From: Lumbricus terrestris
Lineage: Eukaryota; Annelida; Clitellata; Crassiclitellata; Lumbricidae
Reading direction: 5' to 3'
DNA length: 64,000 bases
Assembly (NCBI GenBank): GCA_949752735.1
Contig: OX457038.1
Coordinates: 26,106,956 to 26,170,955, forward strand
The notes beneath the pieces are model-generated. The model saw nothing but the letters and a program-made list of their open reading frames with translations. It was not told the DNA's origin and did no database searches. How positions within the stretch are numbered: the first letter of the stretch is position 1; every line of letters begins with the position of its first letter. A program made the position numbers and the translations under genes. This document shows, one piece after another, positions 22,591 to 34,989 of the stretch.

Positions 22591-24195
22591 CTACATTGGA
22601 AAAATCAGATAACAGTTTATAAATTAACATATTAAGACTTATTCATAAAAAAATTCAACAAAGAAGAAAGCGTTGCAGTTGAAGCTGATACAGTTTATTA
22701 CAAACATAACGAATAAACGAAAGAGATAGAAAACGACAATTTTGGGCAAGATGGAAAGAATGGTAAAGACAGGAATGAGGGAAAGAGGCTTGGGCGGATG
22801 GATGGGCGGATGGATGGATGGATGGATGGATGAATCAAGCAAAAGGTAAAAACATGAACGAAGAAGAAAGTGAGACAAGAAAAAAATCATAATTAATTTG
22901 GAGATTGTTTGACTAAGTCGATTAATGTCGATGAAACTGCCATATGGGTTCAGGCGTTTAAAGACAGACTTTGTGTCTTTGTTTCTGGCAGACAGACAGA
23001 CATACATACAGACAGACAGACAGACAGGCAGACAGACCAGAGAAACGGTCTTTCATCAGTGGCCGGCAGGTATTTATGACCTACGAAGGGCTTTCATATT
23101 AGGCCTAATATGTTTTAGGCAAATCTGTCGACATTCTCCTTTTTTGTATTTATCACTGCAGTACCTTTACGAAAGTACCGTTGCCCATGCATGTGACCCG
23201 TCCCCACCTCCTCACGTTGAGATGACAAAGTGAATGTCAAGTGACGATGACGTGTGTCATCGTTGACTCTTTGACTACATTGTCATGTCCGTTATAGGCC
23301 TACTCGTAGGCTGGTCGCTCATTGTTGCCAAGACCAAGTGAGACAATTACTATGCCATGTGTACCCGATGCCCTCGAGCCTTTTTTTTATTATCAACCCC
23401 CCCCCCCCTAGCCCTCTCCCTCCCACAGATGAATCTACCGAAGACGACAAAGACATCGAGCAGAAAGTGACGCATAACTTAAATGAAAATCTTGAAACTG
23501 CTGTCGTAATTCAGTCTTTGATGCGATCAGCTTAAGATTTACGTAGCGCCTCAACTCAACTCCATCTCCATGCCAGACGATGATCTATCTGAACGTACCT
23601 CTCGTATTAAAGGTGTGCGATGATTTATCTGTCTTTGCTTCAGTTCTCTATCTCTAATGATCACCAGCGCTCTATTAAGGGTTTCTAATTCCACTGCTGT
23701 ACCAGTAACTTAGCTTGGATGCTCCTTCGTCACGGAGGCGGAATTGATGATCAAGAGATGCGTAAACAGTCCATCTTATCCCAACGTACATGTACCATAT
23801 ATCTTTGGTGGAAGCGAAGACATGATTCTTTGCCTGCATGCAATACATCCATCTATGGCTGGATGGCGATGTCATCATTATAAACATGTCGACCTGAGAT
23901 TTAGTTATATAGCGCATGATTTACAATCTCATGCGTCACTATAATATGTCTACGCATAATAAACTTCGCTTCATCAAGGCCATAAGGATTTCTTGCGCGT
24001 AATGATTATGAGTGTAACCCAGTTATTTAGGACACGGAGATATTCTATTGCTACTGCAGAACATAATTAACTAAGTAAGGCCATGGAGTTGAAAACGTCT
24101 GTATTAATGTCTACCATGACAGCTATAGACGCATTTTATATATCTGCATGGCACCGGACGTTTGGTATTTTATACATGTTCAATGTGCATACCGG

Positions 24196-24364
24196 CAGTG
24201 GCGTAGGCAAGGGGGGGGTTTCGGGGGTCAAAACCCCCCCCATTGGCTCCGGAAAAAAGATTTTTTAAAGGTTATTTTTCCATTTAAGTAAGAAAAAATA
24301 GCAAAAAACAGGGTTTCCGGCCATAAAACCCCCCCCCCATGAAAAATTCCTGGCTACGCCACTG
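24196..24364. mobile_element. hAT-type MITE of the CAGTGGCGTA family, copy 1
   Basis: The ends are CAGTGGCGTAGGCAAGGGGG and GGCTACGCCACTG. The interior contains TTTCCATTTAAGTAAG and G/C homopolymer runs. It is the same element as at 24808-24973 in the opposite orientation. The flanks TGCATACCG and TGCATACG look like a slightly decayed target duplication. Confidence 0.85.
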
Positions 24365-24734
24365 TGCATACGTGTACTTCAGGCATGTGAAGGTATGCGT
24401 TTGCAACAATGCAAGCATTTATATACCCATTGTATTTGTACGCGTAATGCATGTATAGGCAAGTTAATAAAACGTAACGGTCATTGAACATTTACAATAG
24501 CTTTTCTTCTTGAAAGCAATTTATTTCTTTGCGAAATATTTTATATATTGCATATCTGTGAAGCCCGTCATCCAATTGGACTGGCACCCCTCCCTCCTTC
24601 CTTGCCTCTGCTTATACCTCACTCCATCACTGCTCCATATACACCCAACAATTCGTATTCTATCAATCAAATTCCATCTCAACATCAATCAGTAAATCGT
24701 TCGATTGTTTGCACGTTCATCCATTCATGTATTC

Positions 24735-25525
24735 AGTGAGTCAGAGTCAGTGAGTCAGTCATTTAGTATGCCAGTCAGTCAGTGAGTCAATCATTTAGTA
24801 TGCCAGACAGTGGCGTAGCCAGGAATTTTTCATGGGGGAGGTTTTATGGCCGAAAACCATGTTTTTTGCTATTTTTTCTTACTTAAATGGAAAAATAACC
24901 TTAAAAAAACTTTTCCCCCGGAGCCAATGGGGGGGTTTTAACCCCCGAAACCCCCCCCTTGCTTACGCCACTGATGCCAGACAGTCAGTGAGTCAGTCAT
25001 TTAGTATGCCAGTCAGTCAGTGAGTCAATCATTTAGTATGCCAGTGAGTCAGTGAGTCAGTGATTCAGTATGCCAGTCAGTCAGTGAGTGAGTATTTAGT
25101 TATCAGTCAGTCAGTGAGTCAGTCAGTGAGTCAGTCATTTAGTCAGTCAGTCAGTGAGTAAGTCATTTAGTCAGTGAGTCAGTCATTTAGTCAGTGAGTC
25201 AGTAAGTAAGTCAGTAAGTCAGTGAGTCAGTCAGTGAGTCAGTAAGCAAGTAAGTCAGTCAGTAAGCAAGTAAGTCAGTCAGTGAGTCAGTCACAAATTT
25301 AGTCAGTCAGTTAGTCGGTCAGTCATTCACTAATTTAGTCATTCATTCATTCATTCACTCACTCACCGTGTCAGTAAGTCAGCCATTCAGTCATTCCGTC
25401 ATTCACTAATTAATTCATTCATTCACTCATTCAGTCAGTCAGTCAGTCAGAAATCTACTAATTTAATTAGTCAGTCAGTCATTTATTCAATCATTCATTC
25501 AGTCCATGCGTTCAGTCATTCATTG
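24735..25525. repeat. Degenerate (AGTC)n array interrupted by a MITE
   Basis: About 620 bp of AGTCAGTGAGTC-type tetranucleotides with recurring CATTTAGTATGCCAGTCAG blocks in the left half, passing into TCATTCATTCA at the right. The MITE at 24808-24973 is inserted in it and duplicated 8 bp of it. Confidence 0.92.
24808..24973. mobile_element. hAT-type MITE of the CAGTGGCGTA family, copy 2
   Basis: Starts CAGTGGCGTAGCCAGG and ends CTTACGCCACTG. It is flanked by a perfect 8-bp duplication ATGCCAGA (24800-24807 and 24974-24981). It carries the same interior as copy 1 in inverted orientation. Confidence 0.92.
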
Positions 25526-25774
25526 CACCTGCAGTGTATCTGCAATTCTGCATTAATATTTGCATATCATGTATTGCTTATGTATTCAATGCAAAATGAT
25601 GCAGCAAATCTATCTCTCCAACACTCCATTTTTCCATGAACTCATTCGCACATCAACCTATTCAACTATCCTTCTCTCACTCCATCCATCCAACGTCTAT
25701 TACTTATTCATCCGTATCCGGACATCAATTCATCCATTCCCTTATAACCATTCCTTATATCCACACTTTCTGGT

Positions 25775-26225
25775 AGGTCTCCATTCCCTATTCATTGATC
25801 CATCCATCCATCCATCCATTCATTCATCCATTCATCCATCCATCCATACATATATATTTCTTTATCCATCCATTCGTCCTTCTTTTTGTCCATCCTCATA
25901 TCAGTTCATTTGTGTTCCATGCAACCATCAATTAGATCACAAATCCATAAATTCTTTCAAGCACCAATACTTCAATCCATCAGTCATTGTATCAATCCTT
26001 CCATTTATTGTTCCATCCATTGTTTCATCCATGTACTTGCCTATTGATCCATATATTCATCTATCTCTTAAACTTTCCATTCGTCAATTCGCCCATCCAT
26101 CAATCCATCATTTCATCCATCCATTCATCTTTCCATAAATCCATTCAAATTCACCCATCATTCCATCTACCACTCCATCCATCCATCCATCCATCCATCC
26201 CTCATATTCATTCATCCATTCAATC
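25775..26225. repeat. Degenerate (CCAT)n array
   Basis: TCCATCCATCCATTCATC-type tetranucleotides, purest at 25799-25850 and 26170-26203. The open frame across it is a repeat by-product. Confidence 0.9.
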
Positions 26226-26286
26226 GCCGGCAATTCACAGTTTATTTTTATACCTCTATAGATTTTTGTTACCACAGTTCACTGAC

Positions 26287-29200
26287 CTCTGTTGACCTTG
26301 ACTTCTGTGTTGAAGTCTTCATTCTCGTATGGATCATGTATCCTATTTTGCTGCTCTGTTCTCCCTGCTGCTGCTGCTGCTGCTGCTGCTGATGTTGATG
26401 CCGCTGACATGGAAAACTGACTGTTTCTTTCCATGGATACACCGGACACTGATCCACCTCCTCCATTCATCATCATCATGGAACCGGAATCATGTCCGTT
26501 CTGCATATGTCCGAAATATCCGCCGTGGACCATAGACGACTTCGAGGAGGAGGAGGATCTGTCCTTCTGATGATCCCTCGTCACCATCACGTCTCTGTCG
26601 AAATCATTCACATAGTCCACAGAACCGGCTCGATGACGTCTGGTGGTGTTGGTGGTACTTGTGGTGTTCATGGTACTGGTGGTGTTATCATTTGGCAGTG
26701 ATTCAAATTCCAAATCGTCTGGCATGATATAGTCTGTCGATTGGCTTCTGTCGGATATCGCAGGACCCCGACCGCCTGCTGACCGCACTCCCTTTCCGAT
26801 ACCACTTCTATCAACCCTCGCTCTGCTCGGTGAAAGATCGCGTTCATCACGTCCAGCGGAAATAAACTCCATCTGGAAGTTGTCGTCTCCTTCGTCGTTA
26901 TCCAATCTGCTCAGATCCGGATTGCTAGAGTAGAGAGGGTTTTCCTTTCGCAGCATGTACCTTCCGTGGAACATGTTGCTGTTGTCTTCGATCACTGTGG
27001 CACCGTCGTCATAGTCATCGTCGTTATCGTTGCTCATATCCACGACGTCGATGACTTGCGGAGGATTCGTTGAGTCGAAGGTGTTCTTGATGAGTATACT
27101 TCCGCGCACTATGTTCGGCATCTTCTCCGAATGTCTTCCTCCTCTCGTCGTGTGGCCATCTTCGACGGTGCTTGACTCCTGCATGAGGTCGATGTTTCGA
27201 CCGAGGTCTACGACGATAGACGGATCTCTTCCACCGTCGTTGATCGTCACACTCCGAGATGAGACGGTTTCCGTTTCTCCACCCTGCAGCTCCAGGTGGA
27301 AGGCGACCGGGTTCTGAGATGTGGTGTGGCCAGACACCGACGACTGCTGATAGGATGACATGTTATGTACGGACGATGGGGGTCTGACCGATGAATTGGG
27401 GAAGCCAGGGTCATCCTCCGTGAGCATCCAACTGGTTCGAGGACCGTTGGAGATGACGCTCTGTGGCGGTCGTGGAGCGGATCTGATCGCAGTGTCGACG
27501 AGTTCGAAGGCCTGGACGACGCTTCCGGGTCTGCTGCTCACGATCGGTCGAATGCTCATCGTTATGTGGTAGATGTTGCCCGTCTTCTGCGCGTCTCTCA
27601 GCTCAGGGTCAACACCGATCAGTTCAGAACTGTCTGGACTCACCATGTTCACCGATCTCATATAGGAGGAGTTGCCGGTTGGGCTGTTAGGTGAATATGG
27701 GTTGTTAGGTGAATATGCCAGGTTGTGGTTGTTTAGACCATTGGGGGTCGAATCCATGGCCGATCGAGACCTTGATCCGTTAGGCAGATAGGGCAGGTGG
27801 TTGATGCTTGGGGTATTTTGGTGACTCATAGGGAACGAGTCCATAGCCGAACGAGATCCGTTTGAGGGATAGTTGTAGTTATTCGTGCCTCTGGAATAGT
27901 TCACGGGATTCGAATCCATAGCCGAACGAGGTCTTGATCCGTTCGAGGGATAGGCCTGGTTGTAGTTACTTGTGCTTCTCGAATGGTTCATGGGAACCGA
28001 GTCCATAGCCGAGCGTGGCCTTGATTCGTTCGGAAGGCTTATCAGACCGGTCACTGGAGTTGTGGATCGAGAGAAGCTATGCCTCGAAGCAGCAGCGGTG
28101 CGTGGGACACTTATCCGGCCAGTGACGGGGGTCACGCTTCGATGCTGCGACGACGACGACAAGTGGACTTCACTGGATGGTCGATAGAGGACGGAGGAGG
28201 AGGACGGTGGAAGACCTCTGGGCACGAAGGAAGAGGAGGATGAGCGGGTGGTGAACTCATCGGATGTGGCGGTCGGTCTTGATGAGGGTCCTCCGCCTCC
28301 TCCTCCTCCGCTCTGTCCATAGTTACTGATGAGACCCGTGACAGGAATGGACGTCTGGGTGACGCGGCGCTGGCGGCTTCCCACCTCCTCCTCCTGTCTG
28401 TGAGTGGTATACTCTGGTTCGCTGTAGATGGCTGGGTCCTCCGTGTCGCTCCCTTCGACGCTCAGTTTCGACATGTGTCGCTTCATCCGTCGACGCATCA
28501 CCGAAGATCGATTTCCGGCGTTCTCAAAGTCTTCCTGGTCAGTCAACGATGAGTCGGTGACCTGTCGATGAGCTGGCTTCCTCTGCCTCGATCTTCGTCG
28601 ATTCTGTTCGTAGAGTCCCCCGTGGCGTCCTCTCTCGCTGTCCGTCAAGGAACGACGCGAGTTCAAGGATGCGTGGTGATCAGGGGAGACCCTGATGACT
28701 AGACCTCCCTGGTTTCCATCTCGAGCTCCACTTCCGTTGTATCCATCTCGTGTTCCACTTCCATTGTATCCATCTTGTGCCCCACTTCCGTTGTTTCCAT
28801 CTCGGGCTCCACTTCCATTGTATCCATCTCGTGTTCCACTTCCATTGTATCCATCTCTGGCTCTACTTCCATTGTATCCATCTCTGGCTCCACTTCCGTT
28901 GTATCCATCTCTTGCTCCACTTCCGTTGTATCCATCTTGTGCCCCACTTCCGTTGTTTCCATCTCGGGCTCCACTTCCATTGTATCCATCTCTGGCTCCA
29001 CTTCCATTGTATCCATCTCGGGCTCCACTTCCGTTGTATCCATCTCGTGTTCCACTTCCATTGTATCCATCTCTGGTTCTACTTCCATTGTATCCATCTC
29101 GGGCTCCACTTCCGTTGTATCCATCTCTGGCTCCACTTCCGTTGTTTCCATCTCGGGCTCCAATTTCGTTGTATCCATCTCGGGCTCCAATTTCGTTGTA

Positions 29201-32200
29201 TCCATCTCGGGCTCCAATTTCGTTGTATCCATCTCGGGCTCCTCTTCCAATTAGACCTCCGTTGTTTCCATCTTGTGCCCCACTTCCAGCGTTCCCTTCG
29301 TGCGGATGTGTCCAGACTGGAGACGGAGCTGTCGTCCTTCCTTCTGGAAAGTCATCTGACGAAAGGCTGATCTGTCCACCGGATTCATTTGTCAGCTGAC
29401 GATCAAACGACTGCGGATGATCTCCAGAAACACCGTCGTGTGATGGGATATCGGACAATAAACTTCTTCGTGGAGACGGCTGTGGTGTGTACCCTTCTTC
29501 TGCTCCTCCTCCTCCTCCTCCTTCTCCTCCGGAATCATCGTTTCCAAATTCTCGAAGGTCGACTCCCTCCTGGGAGGAGACATTCGTCTCCAGAGTGCTC
29601 ACCGGAGTGATGCGACGGATATTCTCCCGACCGGTGATGACGATTTGGCGTCCAGTTGATCTTTGCGATTCAATGGGACGATGAGACGATGACGAGAACC
29701 CAGCAGATGTGTTTGAGGGCGCTGATATCACCGGACGTTGGGTTCTGTTGAGTACGTAGCCCTCCGATGCACTCTCGATCGAATTCTTGTGATTTATCTT
29801 CTGTCTTCCACCGGGCTTTCCTCTCTGACGCCCCGAATATTCACTCCCATCTGTGAGGTGAGATTCATCTTCCACGTCGTCCAGACCTCCATCTCTTGCG
29901 GCGATCCTCTGTGAAATGACGCCACCACCCTCTGCTCTGATTGGTCCTTCCCCAGACATCGGGGGTTGTTGGGTCGGGGTCCGTTGCATTCTATCGGCAG
30001 CGGTCATACGATGACGAAGGGTTCTTTGGTCACTGTTGTCGTCAGCGGAAGCACCGCTCGAAGGATTCACTTCCGGTCGGTCCCTTACCCTCCCAGATTC
30101 TGTGTCTTCTTCCTCAACCGGATGTGACGTCACCGTATCTTCATTTGACTCGGTGTCGTTGTCTCCTGTCAGATGCAACGTCACAACGTGTTGTCCAGTT
30201 GTTTTTCCGTCGTAAGCGTCGGAGTCGCTTTCATTTTGCATTCTATTTTCACCATCTCTTCTTCTTGCACTTTCCTCCTCTCCTCTTGTCGCACCGTTTC
30301 TTTTCGCACTCACGTCGTCAAATCTTGTCGACTCGCTGCCTCTTCTCGCTCTCTCCTCTTCTCCTCCTGTCGCACCGTTTCTTCTCGCTCTCTCCTCCAC
30401 TTCTCTTCTCGACTCGCTGCCTGTTCTCGCTCTCTCGTCCTCTCCTCCTGTCGCACCGTTTCTTCTCGCTCTCTCCTCCACTTCTCTTCTCGACTCGCTG
30501 CCTTTTCTCGCTCTCTCGTCTTCGTCCAATCTTCGAGGTTCGTCGTCTCTTCTCATGATGGCTGCATCTTCTAGATTGTTGCTGTGTCCCGTCTCGCTGC
30601 CGTCTGTTATCTCAACAGAAACGGAAGTACCTTCATGATCGGACCTCGAAGACATCATCTGAGTGCCGCCCACGAAGCTCCTCATCAGAGGAGGTTCTTC
30701 CTCTTCATCGTCGAGCGTTCCATCTGTCTCTTCCGATTCCGATTGCGTCGATGTTGATCTTCCATCGATGTTATTTTCCACAGATCCAGCGTTGCTTTGC
30801 CCGGCAGAGGTCGAGGCCAAGGACGAAGCCATCGTCGTCGTCGTCGCCGCCGTCGTCGTTGACTCTCGTGACTCAGGAACCGGTGAATAATTTTCTCTGG
30901 CAGAAGGTGAGTCGCCATCTTTTGATCGACTGTCTGATTTAGTTCCGCCGGAGCTGCTGCCACCACCACCGTCTCCTGAAGTTGCGCTCTCTTCCGCTGT
31001 TCCACTGTGACCCTTGATTTCCTGAAGCAGATTCATTCGCATCATCCTTCGCCTCTGCTCCGTCCTCGCATCGTCCTCGCTCTCCAACGTCGTATTCCCA
31101 GTCTCACTTTCCGACGCGGAAGGTCGGTCGATTCCTTCCACCGCGTACTTGAACTTCTTCGTCGTCTGATCGGTTATTCCATCCGACTGGTTGCTCATCC
31201 GTGACGGGGTTTTTCTTTCCATGGACGACACCGACGAAGCATCCATTGATCGACCGGTCAGTGGAACGCCTCGAATCAACAACTCACCCGCGATTTTGTT
31301 GACCTTACCCTGAGTGATGACGTCCCTCAGGTCGGAGGGTGTAGTCGATCGCAGGCTGTGCGCATCTGACGCCCGTCCTTCGAGGGTGCTGTGAACGGAA
31401 TCAGCCGGGGTCGTGGCCCCTAGGAAGTCACGTGACAACGTACTCGTCCTCGACTCTGCGTCGCGGTCAGACGAGTCGACCCTCTCGGTCTTCTTCGTCG
31501 TCGAAGGGCGGACGAGAGATGTGGGAGCGCTTGTAGGGACCGGGGACGTCGTCCCACTTCCACCGAAGAGGGCGGACATCTTGGCTTTGAAATCTTTGTC
31601 CTTCACCTTAGAGTTAGTGACGTCAACTTCAGCCGGAGAGTATCTCGGAAGCGAGTGCGAAACAACGTCGCTGTCCTGATCCGAACTGTATCCATGTCTT
31701 CCACCGACATGACGGTCGATGTCTGTTTCTGCCTCACTTTGCGACAAGTCAGTCACCGAGTTCTTCGCTCCTCGTAGATCGGCGCTGGCTCCCACTCCGT
31801 CAATGCTGGTCAGAGTACTTGAAGAGGTGGCGGAGGAAAGCGAGTTCCACTGATCTTTGCGGGTGGCAGCCGCCTTGCTTCCGGTGCTCTCCAGCGTGCT
31901 GGAAACAGACGATGAACCACCTTTTGCGTTGCTTCTTTTTCCACCAGGATTCATGCTCACCAAATGAGAGAACCCGTTCTGTCTGCCCTCGGACCCACTG
32001 GTGTTCCCTTCGCTGGACATTCTCCTGGTCAGCGTATTGGCCAGATTGGCCTTGAAGTCCGCGTTACGGAGAGTGTCCGATGTGAGAGGAGGAACAGCGG
32101 ACGGAGAGGTGGCCGTCTTCATCTGGAAAGCCCCTCGAGATGGTCGAGATGGATCACTGCTCTTGCTGTACATTCTTTCAGTCTTATCGATCGTCGTCAT

Positions 32201-32620
32201 CATCGATATCTCTCCTCCTCCTCCTCCTCCACCACCTTCTCCACCACCACCACTACCACCACCACCACCACCACCACCACCACCACCACCACCACCACCA
32301 CCACCACCAACACCACCTCCACCTTCTCCAACACCACCACCACCACCACCTCCTCCTCCTCCTCCTACTCTTTCTGCATCGTCAACATCCTCATAGATGT
32401 TGTAGGTCACTTCCTCCGACCGAGCCATCGTCTTCGAAGCGTTCGGATCGCGAAAGACGGACAGCGACCGCGTCGATTTCAGCGAATCATTCTTACCGAG
32501 TTTCGAATATTTACTCATCAAAGTCGCGTCGTAATTACTGTCATCCATGTCAGAATGATCCAGTGTGTTATCACCGTTATGTTCACCGTCAACTGTTAAC
32601 AAGTTCTTTGTGGCAGCCAT
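26287..32620 (-). CDS. Exon 1 of a 2337-residue, largely disordered protein of unknown family
   Basis: A single 6334-nt open exon. The ATG at 32620 has A at -3 and G at +4, and the donor AACAGAG|GTCAGT is at 26287/26286. Layout of the protein: acidic N-terminus with a YNIYEDVDD motif (residues 73-81); polyglycine tract (about 86-136); two DFKA motifs (DFKANL at 188-193 and DFKAKMSALFGG near 342); Ser/Thr/Gly/Asp-rich linker; three charged repeats of about 26-30 residues with RARRNGATGGE (about 697-777); twenty nine-residue GARDGYNGS repeats (about 1127-1307); three PVTG[L/R]IS motifs; four PRSAMDS-type repeats (about 1533-1633). After these comes a less repetitive part with ordered-looking patches such as GNIYHITMSIRPIV, then poly-Ala near the exon end. 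No signal peptide, membrane segment or known catalytic motif is seen. It is probably a cytoplasmic or nuclear scaffold, which is inference only. The frame is open for 6.3 kb despite high repeat content, strong evidence for a real gene. Confidence 0.85.
28699..29250 (-). repeat. Coding minisatellite, 27-bp unit, about 20 copies
   Basis: The unit encodes GARDGYNGS with variants (R to Q, Y to N, G to R/T at the first positions; three terminal copies read GARDGYNEI). All units keep length 27, so the reading frame is preserved. The block GARDGNNGS-GAQDGYNGS-G[A/T]RDGYNGS recurs, showing duplication of multi-unit blocks. The antisense frames are also open and were rejected as shadows. Confidence 0.95.
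32211..32373 (-). repeat. Polyglycine-coding CACCAC/CTCCTC tract
   Basis: On the plus strand it is CTCCTC then CCACCACCA repeats. On the coding strand it gives GGT/GGA glycine codons interrupted by Val, Glu and Ser. It lies within exon 1 of the large gene and is likely length-polymorphic. Confidence 0.92.
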
Positions 32621-33654
32621 GATTGCGATCAGAGATTTCAGGATTCACTCAATTACTTCAAATTGTATCTATCCGTTTCGGTAGAAATCGCATTCCAAAC
32701 AGTTTACTAATGACTTCGTTTAGCGGAGACGATTTTTGCGTATGAGAAGAAGACTTCTCGTTCGAAGCAGAATGATGTCTGAGCTGTTGTTGCCTGAAGA
32801 CAGGAGAAGGTTGGCAGAAGAAGTTCCTATCGTCTGACGCATATAAATGTGTCACTTAAGTCGACGACATTGGTCGATGTTCTGCCAAGCGACCTGTGGG
32901 TGGGTGTGGGTGGGTGTGGGTGGGGTGGGAGCGTTGGCGTGGTTACTGATTGCGCAATATCCTTAAGACGATACCAACCAACTCCCGTTCTTCGATAATG
33001 GACGAAATGTCATCTGCGCATGTCCGTTGACTCCACTTTAGTTCATCTCTCCACGCTGATAGTCTTCGTCGTTTTTATAGCATCGTACATACGAGACTAA
33101 ATTATTCCACAGCATTTGAGATCGCAATACGAATCTTGCACAGTTTCCGATCACTTGTTGAGTTAAGACGTCAAATGATTAAAATCAGACGCAGTAAATC
33201 TAACATAATAAGTTATCGCTTCCAGCCACGGTTTACTTGCAAGGTCAGTTTAACAGTGTATAGTGTGCCAGATCTTCGTCCTTTTCTCGTCGACAGCCAA
33301 ACAAGAAATTAACGTTGAAAGACGCTGTATTACACAGAACGTGCAGGTCCCTCAAGGCTGCTAGCAAGCGCACAGACGGTTGGTTGAATCTGCGATTGGC
33401 TGTGCGCATCAGTGTTCACCGACTGTGACGATGCAGGCAACAATCACACGCTGCTGCGCTCCAGTAAGTTGGAACAAGATTCTAAATATTATGGGCTGAC
33501 ACGCATGCCTTCACAGGCAATCACCACGACGCATTGAGGACCCCTTCTTCCTCTCTTTGCCAAGTAAATACTTGAATTCCTTTGAATAAAAGACTACGCA
33601 GTAGCCTAGTGAATTTTGACTAGGCTCACTCATGAACCACGTTACTATAAAAAT
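32621..33654 (-). promoter_or_regulatory. Putative 5' UTR and promoter region of the large gene
   Basis: The kilobase upstream of the ATG has no open frame of note. It contains a G-rich GGGTGTGGGTGGGTGTGGG run (about 32898-32928), which could form a G-quadruplex. I cannot place a transcription start; no convincing TATA box was identified. This call rests on position alone. Confidence 0.35.
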
Positions 33655-33656
33655 AT

Positions 33657-33657
33657 G

Positions 33658-33700
<43 letters not shown>
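33657..33700. repeat. (TA)n microsatellite
   Basis: Pure TA dinucleotide run of about 44 bp. Confidence 0.95.
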
Positions 33701-33702
<2 letters not shown>

Positions 33703-33703
<1 letters not shown>

Positions 33704-34560
33704 GGTGGCCTGTGTGAGAAGCGGCTGAAGAAACGAGGCATTTTGCTCTTCTGTATATAGGCCTATGCTCGCCGGATTCATGCAGATATACAGTGTACGA
33801 GTAGGCTCTATTATAGTCAGTGGGCAACTGGGTATGTATGCTGGGCCTACACAGAGTGCACAACTGCACACTCTACGAAAGCACACACGCATACTGCAGA
33901 AATGCCAATAGCTATTATGCTGAGTTGCTGACAGACCTATAACTTATAAGCTATAGGCCTACGTATGCTAACAAGTATAATGTGCATTGATGTTGCACAC
34001 ATAATATGAATAATTATATATGCATGCATGCACTGCATTTCAATAGCAATGAATCTTAGATATGTATTATGAGCACAATCCGCTCGTTCGGTTCCACATG
34101 TGTGCGTGAGCCAACCGTTGGGGGCTCTTCCGGTTTTCTTTGGATTACTTTGCCCACTATTTTTTATATTATTATAGATCTTTATATACAATTATATAAT
34201 TATCATGCACAATATTGAGGCAGTGATATATAAATTATAAATCATTAATTAGAAATACATATATATTATATATACTGTTTATTTATCAAATGTGTAGCCT
34301 ACTTATATAAGGTCTAAGAGTATGCGTGCAATGCATAAGTTGCATTGCAACTGTATAATATGCTAGTTCATTCTTCAATGCATGTAGTAAGCAAGCATTT
34401 CACGTCTGTTGTCTAAATATGTATGTAGGTCATGATCAGATGCCGTGCTGAAAAAATACGACGCTTTAATGATAATGCCTGATGGGTGTTGTCGATTTTT
34501 TCAATACCATCAAGACTTTAGTGTTCATTTCTATGCATAGGAAAAATATACATGGTTATG
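33703..34560. other. No gene recognised
   Basis: AT-rich intergenic DNA with scattered TAGGCCTA words; no exon or element ends seen. Confidence 0.4.
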
Positions 34561-34989
34561 GGGAAAACGAGGAATTTTCCTGGCAAAGTCCAGGTCCATC
34601 CCCCAGGGGACTGGCGTCCGACTTCCCAGAGGAAAGACTATACCTATTTTTGTGTGGTCTTCATATTCTAAACCGTGCGAAACTCATCTGATTTGAACAA
34701 ATTGCGTGGGTCATATCATCTCATATGTTTCAGAATTCAGAGTTGGGTGGTTAAAACCACCCAAAAAGACCCAGTGCATAGCTACTTCTTGGATGCAGCC
34801 ATTTGGATCTTGATCCTATATAAACAATTGCACTCCGCTTCAGGTCATCCTTCCCTTTCCAATTTCTTCTTCTCAGAACAAGAACCGGTTCTTGCTCCCG
34901 CTGAACATCGATTTGCTCTCCATCATGCACACCCTCAAGCAGCAAAAGACCCACCATCAGATTTAAAATAAGTGCAGTTGCCACTGGTT

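Larger units (their letters stand above)
22591..26286 (-). other. Intron 1 of the large disordered-protein gene
   Basis: A 3.7 kb intron with GT at 26286-26285 and AG at 22592-22591. It contains short GGAT and AGAC runs (about 22798-22835 and 22990-23035), a homopolymeric C run near 23396-23409, two copies of one MITE, a long AGTC-type array and a CCAT-type array. No nested gene was seen. Confidence 0.65.

Noticed and set aside
24730..25530. Regularly spaced CATTTAGTATGCCAG blocks resembling a CRISPR-like repeat-spacer pattern
   Set aside because: They are variants of a degenerate AGTC tandem array; no unique spacers, and the genome is eukaryotic.
25560..26295. His/Pro/Ser-rich ORFs of 192 and 102 codons
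   Set aside because: They read through the CCAT tetranucleotide array inside intron 1 of the large gene.
28695..29399. Plus-strand and other-frame ORFs opposite the nine-residue repeat array
   Set aside because: Repeat of 27 bp keeps several frames open; the minus-strand frame continuing for 6.3 kb is the real one.
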